DNA of 64,000 bases from NCBI GenBank assembly GCA_022793065.1, contig JAAWCE010000002.1:20205-84204 (forward strand), in the 5' to 3' direction. Positions 45,834 to 53,603 of the stretch are shown piece by piece. The notes beneath the pieces were generated by a model, which searched no databases, was not told where the DNA came from, and saw nothing but the letters and a program-made list of their open reading frames with translations. A program made the position numbers and the translations under genes. How positions within the stretch are numbered: position 1 is the first letter of the stretch; the number at the start of each line of letters is the position of its first letter. Origin of the DNA: Lachnospiraceae bacterium (GTDB lineage Bacteria > Bacillota > Clostridia > Lachnospirales > Lachnospiraceae).

Positions 45834-46703
45834 ATGGATTCTTTATTTCAATCCACCCCAAATACCCATAGGCCGGCAACAGAGACAATGCCATATATTA
45901 GGAGAGGTATTTTTGATACCCACGCCCATTATGATGACGAGGCCTTTGATGAAGATAGAGATGAGCTTCTGGCAAAATTACCGGCACAGGGGATTGCCAG
46001 AGTGGTAAATGTGGGGAGCAGCCCCCAATCTTGCGTGAGGACAATGGAACTGGCAGAAAAGTATGAGTACATTTATGCTGCCCTGGGGGTACATCCAAGT
46101 GAAACGGCACAGATGGACGAGGCCTTTTTTGAGCGTCTTCGGGAAATGTGTCAATGGAAGCGGTGTGTGGCTGTGGGAGAGATTGGGCTGGACTATTATT
46201 GGGACGAGCCGGAAAGGGAGATTCAGAAGAAGTGGTTTGTGCGTCAGTTGGAGCTGGCGCGGGAATGTGAGCTTCCGGTAGTAATCCATTCCAGGGAAGC
46301 GGCTAAGGATACGGCGGATCTTATGGCGGCTCAGAGAGCGGGAGAAATAGGGGGCGTGGTCCATTGCTTTTCCTATACAAAGGAAACAGCCAGAATTTTT
46401 CTGGATATGGGATTCTATATTGGAGTTGGGGGCGTATTGACTTTTAAGAATGGCAAAAAACTCAGAGAAGCGGCGGAATATGTTCCCATGGACAGAATTG
46501 TATTAGAAACGGATTGTCCCTATCTGGCGCCGGAACCCTATCGGGGAAAGCGAAATAGTTCGCTGTATCTTCCCTATGTGGTTGCGGCATTGGCACAGGT
46601 GAAGGGCATAACGGAAGAAGAAGTGCGGGAAGCAGCCTGGAACAACGGGATGAAGCTGTATCGTATGACCCAGCCAAAGGAAATAGATTCTAATACTCAA
46701 TAA
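45834..46703 (+). CDS. TatD family metal-dependent DNase
   Basis: A 289-residue TIM-barrel nuclease of the YcfH/YabD group. Metal ligands are visible: His30 and His32 in FDTHAHYDD, Glu in VGEIGLDYYW, His in VIHSREA, His in VHCFSY, and Asp in LETDCPYLAPEPYRGKRN. The first 25 residues are an extension beyond the normal start. GGAGGA precedes the ATG. Its stop codon lies inside the first of two palindromes (46697-46735). Confidence 0.9.
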   Translation: MDSLFQSTPNTHRPATETMPYIRRGIFDTHAHYDDEAFDEDRDELLAKLPAQGIARVVNVGSSPQSCVRTMELAEKYEYIYAALGVHPSETAQMDEAFFERLREMCQWKRCVAVGEIGLDYYWDEPEREIQKKWFVRQLELARECELPVVIHSREAAKDTADLMAAQRAGEIGGVVHCFSYTKETARIFLDMGFYIGVGGVLTFKNGKKLREAAEYVPMDRIVLETDCPYLAPEPYRGKRNSSLYLPYVVAALAQVKGITEEEVREAAWNNGMKLYRMTQPKEIDSNTQ

Positions 46704-46735
46704 AATTTTATTGAAAATCAATAAAAAATTATTGA
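46697..46735. promoter_or_regulatory. Twin palindromic operator before the DUF2975/XRE operon
   Basis: Two 18-bp palindromes of the form TCAATAA-N4-TTATTGA: 46697-46714 (perfect) and 46718-46735 (7-bp arms). Centres are 21 bp apart, about two helical turns, so two repressor dimers would sit on the same face. The second overlaps the -35 box of the promoter at 46732-46760. The XRE protein coded two genes on is the likely ligand. Confidence 0.6.
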
Positions 46736-46760
46736 CAATCACAAAATAAGGGAGTATATT
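46732..46760 (+). promoter_or_regulatory. Sigma-A promoter for the DUF2975/XRE operon
   Basis: A perfect TTGACA (46732-46737), a 17-base spacer and TATATT (46755-46760). It starts a leader of about 140 bases. Confidence 0.75.
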
Positions 46761-46910
46761 TTGAAGAAAGAACAATAGAATATAGTGAAGAATAACCAGG
46801 GAATTCTTTTGGTACATTTGAAACGGCACAAGTTTGGAATCGGCAGTGGAAGGGGTTTGAAAGAATAGCAAAGGGAAAAAGGAGCATGTAAAAGAGGAAG
46901 GAAAAAGGAT

Positions 46911-47453
46911 ATGAAATTGGAGAGGAAACCAGGGCTTAATAGCGGGACAAAGGGAAATCATGGGTTAGATGAAAAAAAGGAATTGGATCAGAAAAAGGAA
47001 TCAGACCAGAAAACGAAGTTGACTATGGGGACGAAGTTTCTGCTGGATTTTATGTTTTATATGGCCATAGCGGTCACGATTTCCCTTCCCTTGAGCATTA
47101 AGCTGATTGGAAAACAGTTCCCATTACTGATTGAGCATTATGAAGAGTCTGTCATTATTTATTTTGTGTTGGGCGTATCTGCGGCAGTGCTGCTGAGAGA
47201 ATTGAGAAAGATATTCAAAACGGTACTGGATGAAAATTGCTTTGTTCAGGAGAATGTGATCAGTCTGCGGAAAATGGGAAGTTGGAGCTTTTTTATCGCG
47301 GTAATGTCGGCAGTGCGCAGTATTGTGTATTTGACAATAGCAATGTCCGTGGTGGTATTTGTGTTTATCATTGCCGGATTGTTTAGCAAAGTATTAGCGT
47401 ATGTGTTTGAAGAGGCTGTTCGGTATAAGGAAGAAAATGACCTGACAGTTTAG
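46911..47453 (+). CDS. DUF2975 membrane protein
   Basis: 180 residues: a charged cytoplasmic start rich in Lys/Glu with a short repeat (ELDQKKESDQK), then four membrane helices (FLLDFMFYMAIAVTISLPLSI; VIIYFVLGVSAAVLLREL; SFFIAVMSAVRSIVYLTIAM; VVVFVFIIAGLFSKVLAYVFEE). DUF2975 genes are regularly paired with a small YozG-like XRE regulator, exactly as here. The function of the pair is unknown; the membrane protein may sense something and hold or release the regulator. Confidence 0.8.
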   Translation: MKLERKPGLNSGTKGNHGLDEKKELDQKKESDQKTKLTMGTKFLLDFMFYMAIAVTISLPLSIKLIGKQFPLLIEHYEESVIIYFVLGVSAAVLLRELRKIFKTVLDENCFVQENVISLRKMGSWSFFIAVMSAVRSIVYLTIAMSVVVFVFIIAGLFSKVLAYVFEEAVRYKEENDLTV

Positions 47454-47502
47454 TTGTATTGGACGGCGGATGATTTTGTTTCCGCCAAAAAGGAGCATAA
47501 GG

Positions 47503-47718
47503 ATGGGAATTGTGGTAAATTTGGATGTGATGATGGCAAAACGCAAGATGAGTTTGACTGAACTTGCCAGTGAGGTTGACCTGACGCTTGCTAATTTGTC
47601 CATCCTGAAAAATAATAAGGCAAAAGCGGTGCGGTTTTCCACATTGGAGGCAATCTGTAAGGCGCTGGACTGTCAGCCCGGTGATATATTGGAATACGTG
47701 GAAGAAAAGGAAGCGTGA
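47503..47718 (+). CDS. XRE-family regulator (YozG-like)
   Basis: A 71-residue protein that is nearly all helix-turn-helix (LTELASEVDLTLANLSILKNNKAKAVRFSTLEAICKALDC) and ends DILEYVEEKEA. It is a one-domain Cro/C1 repressor. ATG 47503 with AAGGAG seven bases before it is better than the ATG at 47470. Probably binds the twin palindromes upstream of its own operon. Confidence 0.88.
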   Translation: MGIVVNLDVMMAKRKMSLTELASEVDLTLANLSILKNNKAKAVRFSTLEAICKALDCQPGDILEYVEEKEA

Positions 47719-47734
47719 AATTAATGCAGTGCTG

Positions 47735-47880
47735 GCGCCGCAGTGGAGAGACAGTACTGGAATCAAAAAACAGTCTCAGAACGAAGGCGCCCGGAAGGAA
47801 ATTTTAGCTGTGTACTTTGCAGATGAAATTTTCTTCCCTTAAAGGGGCGCCGCAGTGGAGAGACAGTACTGGAATAGGAG
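47735..47880 (+). repeat. Dispersed hairpin element, copy B (before DUF4173)
   Basis: The core at 47769-47880 has the same 112-base length as copy A (16273-16384) and differs by only a few bases. The 29-base GCGCCGCAGTGG block is again present twice, at 47735-47763 and at the end, but the spacer between is only five bases. It can fold into the same long hairpin and ends GGAATAGGAG ten bases before the next ATG. Confidence 0.85.
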
Positions 47881-47890
47881 GAAACAGGTT

Positions 47891-49687
47891 ATGAGCGAGC
47901 AAAATGGAAGTGCATGGATGGAAGACAATGGTAAGGATAGGAATGTGACTACCTGGTCGGAAGGAAATATGGCAGAGAAGCAGGCGGTTTCGGATGAGGT
48001 CAGAAATGTAATAGCATCGGGGAGCAATTTTGTAAATGGGGCGGTTTCTGAGGGGGCAAAGCAGCAAAACACTGCTTATATGGAAACGCAAGAAACGAAA
48101 AGAATGAAGGAAAATTTTCATTTTTTTGGTCCGGCCGCTTTCATTTATTCTGTATTTTATGTTTTTTGCTTGTTTCATAACAAATCGGGGATTACTTTCC
48201 CTTTTTTCGCAGCAGGCAGCCTCTTGTTTATGCGCTTATCTTTGTCAAAGTTAGGGATGTCCTTAAAAAAAGGAAGCAAATTTTACATGGCAGCCATAAT
48301 TTTACTGGGCATTTCCACATTTTGCACCGCAGATACAAGGATAATATCTTATAATAAACTAGGGTGTTTCCTCTTGATGATGAGCCTTCTGTTAAAACAG
48401 TTTTGCAATACGGAAAAGTGGAGGCTGGGGAAATTTCTGGGAAGCATCTGCGTGATGATCGTAGCCGTCATAGGAGAGTTAAACCGGCCCATTTCGGACG
48501 CTGCCGCCCACAGAAAGAATGGGGGGAAGAAGTTAGATAAAAGATTTTGGTATGGGGCATTGGGATTATTGATTGGAGTACCTTTAACGCTTGCAGTCCT
48601 TATGCTGCTTGCCAGTGCGGACGCCATTTTTCGTGAGATGACGAAAAAAATTCTGGCTAATATAAACTTATATAACATTATCAGTGTACTGATACAAATC
48701 GTTTTTGTTTATTTTGCATCATATGCGTTGATTGCATGGTTGTGTTCCAGGAAATTGAAAGATGAGGTGGTTTACAGGCGGACGGGAGAACCTGTGCTGG
48801 CCATTACCATTACCACATTATTGACATTGATTTATTTGTTGTTTTCAGGTATTCAGATTGCAGCGTTATTTTTAGGCAGAATGAGTCTGCCCCAGGGATA
48901 TACGTATGCTATGTATGCAAGGGAGGGATTCTTTCAACTGCTGGGGGTAAGTATTCTCAATCTGGTGATTGTGCTGCTGTGCATGAGTTATTTCAGAGAA
49001 AGTACAGTGCTGAAGGTTGTGCTGACTGTTATGTCATTGTGTACTTTTGTGATGATTGCATCCAGCGCCTTGAGAATGATAATGTATATCAGGTTTTATT
49101 ATCTGACGTTTCAGCGGATTCTGGTGCTTTGGGGGCTTGTGACACTTGCTGTTCTGTTTGTGGGTGTGGTAATTAATATATTTAAGGAGAATTTTTCTTT
49201 TTTTCGGTATGGTACGGCGGTGGTAACTGTATTATATCTGGTATTGTCCTTTGCTCATCCGGATTATATCATAGCCAGGGTAAATGTGGCCAATGCGCCT
49301 GGCGGGTCTATGGCGGTATTGCAGGGACAGGGCGGAAATTCTGCAGTGGATACTTTTATGACAAATGGTGCCCGGAATGAAGGGGGAGGGGAGCGTTTCT
49401 TCCTTACAAGTAAGCCCTATGAGGATTATTATTATTTGAGAACATTATGTGCGGACGCGGCGCCTGTGCTGGTGCCTTATCTGAAAGAACTGGGATATGA
49501 ATTGGAGGCGTTTCATGCGGAGAATCCAGTATCTTATGCTATGGACAAAGGATTGGAATTAACCGGAGCGGCGGGATTTGGCTATGATTGGATGAAATGG
49601 GTCAAACGTGATATAAAAGGATTTGGCGTCCGTACTTATAATGTGTCAAGGCATATTGCATTATTGATGTTTCGGCGGTATATGTAA
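47891..49687 (+). CDS. DUF4173 polytopic membrane protein
   Basis: About 598 residues: a hydrophilic start of 70-80 residues, 10-12 membrane segments, then a soluble C-terminal part of about 150 residues. The core GYTYAMYAREGFFQLLGVSILNLVIVL and ALRMIMYIRFYYLTFQRILVLWGL is characteristic of DUF4173, function unknown, often near DUF2975/XRE-type genes. ATG 47891 uses the ribosome-binding site at the end of repeat copy B; the frame is open from a GTG inside the repeat (47855), which is not used. Confidence 0.8.
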   Translation: MSEQNGSAWMEDNGKDRNVTTWSEGNMAEKQAVSDEVRNVIASGSNFVNGAVSEGAKQQNTAYMETQETKRMKENFHFFGPAAFIYSVFYVFCLFHNKSGITFPFFAAGSLLFMRLSLSKLGMSLKKGSKFYMAAIILLGISTFCTADTRIISYNKLGCFLLMMSLLLKQFCNTEKWRLGKFLGSICVMIVAVIGELNRPISDAAAHRKNGGKKLDKRFWYGALGLLIGVPLTLAVLMLLASADAIFREMTKKILANINLYNIISVLIQIVFVYFASYALIAWLCSRKLKDEVVYRRTGEPVLAITITTLLTLIYLLFSGIQIAALFLGRMSLPQGYTYAMYAREGFFQLLGVSILNLVIVLLCMSYFRESTVLKVVLTVMSLCTFVMIASSALRMIMYIRFYYLTFQRILVLWGLVTLAVLFVGVVINIFKENFSFFRYGTAVVTVLYLVLSFAHPDYIIARVNVANAPGGSMAVLQGQGGNSAVDTFMTNGARNEGGGERFFLTSKPYEDYYYLRTLCADAAPVLVPYLKELGYELEAFHAENPVSYAMDKGLELTGAAGFGYDWMKWVKRDIKGFGVRTYNVSRHIALLMFRRYM

Positions 49688-49811
49688 GGGAAGCTATTCA
49701 TGTAAAATAAACGTTGCCCTAAGCTTTGTCTTGTGGTATTCTTAAATGGTATTTTCCAATAAATGGCGCTATGGGGAGGCATTGATACAGTATTCCCAAC
49801 AGGAGATTATC

Positions 49812-51578
49812 ATGACGCAAAAGAAATTTTCTTTAATTCCATACTTATTAAAATATAAATGGCATTATCTGGGAGGCATAATTATCTTAATGCTGGTTGA
49901 TTTGGCTAATCTGTATGTGCCGCAGTATACGGGCGAACTGGTAGACGGGCTGGCGAAAGGAGCTTTTGGCCAGGAGGGGGTATGGCCCCTTTTGGGCAAG
50001 ATTCTGGCTGCCGGTATTGTAATGATGCTGGGACGTTTTGGGTGGCGGTACTGTATTTTTGGCGCAGCCAGAGGGATAGAATACCGGCTTAGAAATGAGA
50101 TGTTCGGGCATTTAGAGACGCTTTCTGCTCGTTATTTTAACAGCCATAAGACCGGGGATTTGATGGCGCATTTTACCAATGATCTTCAGGCGCTTCGTAT
50201 GGCGGTGGGGCCGGCGGTGGTCACTGCCTTTGATGCCATTGTTATGACCATTATGGTGTTGGTAAAAATGATTTTTTATGTAGATTTTCAGTTGACCCTT
50301 ATGGCGTTTGTGCCTTTGATTCTGGTGGCGGTGGGATGCTATTATTATGGAATTGAGGCCAAAAAGCGTCAGACAAAGAGGCAGAAGGCTTTTTCCGATC
50401 TTTCGGACAAAGTGCAGGAAAGTTTGGCGGGCGTGCGTGTGCTGAAAGCATTTGTACAGGAGGACGCTGATTTTCAGGCGTTTGAAGAGGCCAGTAAGAA
50501 CAGCATGGAAAAAAACCTGGCGGTGGTAAAGCTTCGCGCGGTATTTGGTCCGGCGCTGGACCTGGTAACGGGAATCAGTTTGCTGCTGACGTTGCTTTTT
50601 GGCGGACAAATGGTGCTGGCGGGCCAAGTATCCATTGGTAAATTTGTGGCGTTTATTTCCTACATCGGGATGTTGGTATGGCCAATGATTGCCTGTGGAG
50701 ACTGTATCAATAGTTTCAGTCAGGCAGCGGCGGCGTTCCAGAGAATTGCCTGTATTTTCCGGGAAGAACCGGATATTGTGGATAAAGCGCAGGGAAAAGC
50801 TGCCCGCATTAAGGGTGATATTGTATTGAAAAACCTGACGTTTACTTATCCTGACGGTGAAGATCCCGTGTTGAAAAATGTAAGTCTGCATGTGAAGGCG
50901 GGAGAAATGCTGGGGGTTCTGGGCAGAACCGGCAGCGGCAAATCCAGTCTGGCGGATTTGCTTTTGCGTGTGTACGACTGTGAGGAAGGCACGCTTTTGG
51001 TGGACGGAAAGCCCATTACGGAATTCCCTTTGGCGGTATTGCACCGGGATATGGCGTATGTACCCCAGGAGAGTTTTTTGTTTTCGGATACTTTGGAAGA
51101 AAATATTGCATTTGGGCTGGAAGAGAGAATCAGCGAGCATCCGGAACTGCATGAAAGTATTCAAGAAGCCGCCAAAGCGGCATGTATTCATGATAATATT
51201 ATGGAGTTCCCTGACAAGTATCAGACATTGGTGGGGGAGAGGGGCGTTACGCTGTCCGGCGGTCAGAAACAGCGCAGTTCCATTGCAAGGGCTTTGCTGA
51301 TGGACGCCTCGGTACTGATATTGGATGATTCTCTTTCGGCAGTGGATACGGATACGGAAGAGAAAATATTGGAAAATCTCATGGCACAGCGCCAGGGGAA
51401 AACTACGATTGTAGTGGCTCATCGAATTTCCACACTGCAAAAAGCGGATCATATTGCGGTACTGACGGAAGGAGAACTGACAGAATACGGAACCCATGAG
51501 GAACTGCTTTCTCTGGGAGGGTTCTATGCACATATTTATGAGAAACAACAACTGGAGCAGGAACTGGTGGAAATGTAA
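49812..51578 (+). CDS. Heterodimeric ABC exporter, subunit with degenerate Walker B
   Basis: 588 residues from ATG 49812 (AGGAG upstream; the frame from 49746 adds atypical residues). A six-helix exporter domain is followed by a nucleotide-binding domain: Walker A LGRTGSGKSS, Q-loop VPQESFLF, signature TLSGGQKQ, H-loop VAHRIST. Walker B reads VLILDDS, with Asp in place of the catalytic Glu. This marks the non-hydrolysing half of a BmrCD/TM287-288-type exporter. Its partner follows after repeat copy C. Probably drug or lipid efflux. Confidence 0.9.
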   Translation: MTQKKFSLIPYLLKYKWHYLGGIIILMLVDLANLYVPQYTGELVDGLAKGAFGQEGVWPLLGKILAAGIVMMLGRFGWRYCIFGAARGIEYRLRNEMFGHLETLSARYFNSHKTGDLMAHFTNDLQALRMAVGPAVVTAFDAIVMTIMVLVKMIFYVDFQLTLMAFVPLILVAVGCYYYGIEAKKRQTKRQKAFSDLSDKVQESLAGVRVLKAFVQEDADFQAFEEASKNSMEKNLAVVKLRAVFGPALDLVTGISLLLTLLFGGQMVLAGQVSIGKFVAFISYIGMLVWPMIACGDCINSFSQAAAAFQRIACIFREEPDIVDKAQGKAARIKGDIVLKNLTFTYPDGEDPVLKNVSLHVKAGEMLGVLGRTGSGKSSLADLLLRVYDCEEGTLLVDGKPITEFPLAVLHRDMAYVPQESFLFSDTLEENIAFGLEERISEHPELHESIQEAAKAACIHDNIMEFPDKYQTLVGERGVTLSGGQKQRSSIARALLMDASVLILDDSLSAVDTDTEEKILENLMAQRQGKTTIVVAHRISTLQKADHIAVLTEGELTEYGTHEELLSLGGFYAHIYEKQQLEQELVEM

Positions 51579-51597
51579 GGGATAACTGTATTTTCTC

Positions 51598-51730
51598 AAC
51601 AGTCTCGGAACGAAGGAGCCCGGAAGGAAATTTTAGCTGTGTACTTTGCAGATGAAATTTCCTTCCCTGGATAGGGCACCGCAGTGCAGAGACCGGAACA
51701 AGTTCCCGCTTGCGGGAACTGGAATAGGAG
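51598..51730 (+). repeat. Dispersed hairpin element, copy C (between the two exporter genes)
   Basis: The first 75 bases match copies A and B almost base for base. The GT wobble inside their stem is a GC pair here, which supports a real helix, while the outer GGCGCCC/GGGCGCC pairing has a mismatch. Where A and B have AGTACT, this copy has an 18-bp-arm-containing AGTTCCCGC-TT-GCGGGAACT hairpin. It ends with the same GGAATAGGAG, eight bases before the ATG at 51739. The 5' duplicate block is absent. Confidence 0.8.
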
Positions 51731-51738
51731 GCACATTC

Positions 51739-53514
51739 ATGAGTACATTGACTGAGGATAAAATTGAATCAAATTATGAAGGCAATGCCCTTCTGCATCT
51801 GCTTTCCTATATGAAGCCCTATGGGGCGTGGGTGGGAGTTTGTCTGGCGTTAGTGCTGGCCCTGACTGGAATTGACTTGTATCGTCCTATGCTCATTGGA
51901 GACGCCATAGATTTGTTTGAGGCGGAGGGGAATTATGACGTCATTGTGGAGACTGCCGTTAAGTATGCAATTGTATTGATTCTCAGCTTTGTGTTTAATA
52001 TCACTCAGACTTGGATATTGCAGAAGACCGGACAGAAGATTATTTTTACAATCCGGAAAGAGTTGTACGCCCATATACAGTCATTGAGCTGCCGTTATTT
52101 TGACTTGACGCCGGTGGGAAAGCTTGTCACTCGTGTTACTAACGATGTGGAAGCTTTGGACGAAATGTATTCGGGTATTTTGGTGCGGCTGTTCCGCAAT
52201 ATTGTGAAAATTATCGGTTTGGCGATTATTATGTTGGTGCTTGATTGGAAACTTGCCCTGGTTTCTTTTGTATTGCTGCCTTTTGTGGCGGTGCTGACAG
52301 TGGTGTTTCGCAGGATCGCAAGGCAGACATACCGTGTATCAAGGACAAGACTGACAGATTTGAATACTTTTTTGTCGGAGAATATATCCGGTATGCGTAT
52401 TATTCAAATTTTTGGCAGAGAACAGCGTAAATTTGAAGAATTCAATGATAAGAATTATAAATTTTATAAGGCCGTATATAAAGAAATGCTGGTTTTTGCA
52501 GTGTTCAGGCCGTTGATCTATATATTGAGTATTATTTCTCTGATGATTGTTCTTGGAGTGGGCAGCCGGGATGTGCTGGGCAGTGTTATTTCTATCGGTA
52601 CATTGTATATATTTGCTCAGTATATCCAATCTTTCTTTGAACCCATTCAGGAACTTGCAGAACAGTTTTCTACATTGCAGTCTTCATTGGCATCGGCTGA
52701 GAAGATATTTACCATTATGGACGAAGAGCCGTTGGTGAAGGAGGATGAGAAACCTGTTGTTCTTCCTGAAATTAAGGGACGCATTGAATTTTCGCATGTG
52801 TGGTTTGCCTATGATGATGAAAACTATGTGCTCAGGGATGTGTCCTTTGTGATAGAGCCGGGGGAAAAGGTGGCCTTTGTAGGCGCTACCGGTGCAGGAA
52901 AATCCTCCATATTGAATTTAATCGGTCGGTATTACGATATCCAGCAGGGGAATATTTATATCGACGGCATAGATATCAGAAAGATTTCAAAAAAACAGTT
53001 GCGCAGCGCCATTGGCCAGATGCAGCAGGATGTGTTTATATTTGAGGGAAATGTGGAGAAAAATATTCGGCTTCACAATGAAGAGATTCCCCTTGAGGAT
53101 ATTAAGGCGGCAGCAGAATATGTAAATGCGTCTCATTTTATAGAAAAACTGCCGGAGGGTTATCAGGAGCCTGTATCCGAGCGTGGATCCACTTTTTCTG
53201 CAGGAGAGAGGCAGCTTTTGTCTTTTGCCAGAACCCTTGCTCATAATCCTAGAATATTGGTTATGGATGAGGCCACGGCAAACATTGATACCGAGACGGA
53301 GTTATTGATTCAGGAGGCGTTGGAAAAATTGATGCAGGGACGTACTACCATTATGGTTGCCCATCGTCTCTCTACAATTCAGCACGCGGATTGTATTATG
53401 GTTATGCACAAAGGGAAAATTCGGGAACAGGGCACACATCAGGAGCTGCTGGCGCAGGGAGGAATCTATAAGAAACTGTATGAATTACAGATTCATCATG
53501 AGATATCGGCATAA
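51739..53514 (+). CDS. Heterodimeric ABC exporter, catalytic subunit
   Basis: 591 residues from ATG 51739. Six membrane helices, then Walker A VGATGAGKSS, Q-loop MQQDVFIFEG, Walker B ILVMDEAT with the catalytic Glu, and H-loop VAHRLST. The signature is FSAGERQ in place of LSGGQ. So the Walker B defect of its partner and the signature change here fall on opposite subunits, as expected for one degenerate and one active ATP site. The longer frame from 51646 runs through the repeat and is not used. Confidence 0.9.
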   Translation: MSTLTEDKIESNYEGNALLHLLSYMKPYGAWVGVCLALVLALTGIDLYRPMLIGDAIDLFEAEGNYDVIVETAVKYAIVLILSFVFNITQTWILQKTGQKIIFTIRKELYAHIQSLSCRYFDLTPVGKLVTRVTNDVEALDEMYSGILVRLFRNIVKIIGLAIIMLVLDWKLALVSFVLLPFVAVLTVVFRRIARQTYRVSRTRLTDLNTFLSENISGMRIIQIFGREQRKFEEFNDKNYKFYKAVYKEMLVFAVFRPLIYILSIISLMIVLGVGSRDVLGSVISIGTLYIFAQYIQSFFEPIQELAEQFSTLQSSLASAEKIFTIMDEEPLVKEDEKPVVLPEIKGRIEFSHVWFAYDDENYVLRDVSFVIEPGEKVAFVGATGAGKSSILNLIGRYYDIQQGNIYIDGIDIRKISKKQLRSAIGQMQQDVFIFEGNVEKNIRLHNEEIPLEDIKAAAEYVNASHFIEKLPEGYQEPVSERGSTFSAGERQLLSFARTLAHNPRILVMDEATANIDTETELLIQEALEKLMQGRTTIMVAHRLSTIQHADCIMVMHKGKIREQGTHQELLAQGGIYKKLYELQIHHEISA

Positions 53515-53603
53515 ATAGAAAAGCCTTTGGCCGGGGAGAATCATAATGCTGAATCAGACCAGGGGATATGGAATCATAACAGGTTGAGGTACGGAGGGAA
53601 TCT

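Noticed and set aside
50112..51599. A 495-codon open frame on the minus strand opposite the first subunit of the ABC exporter.
   Set aside because: It lies entirely over a clear ABC transporter gene, its composition (many His, Gln, Arg) is typical for antisense of such genes, and it has no ribosome-binding site or known domain.
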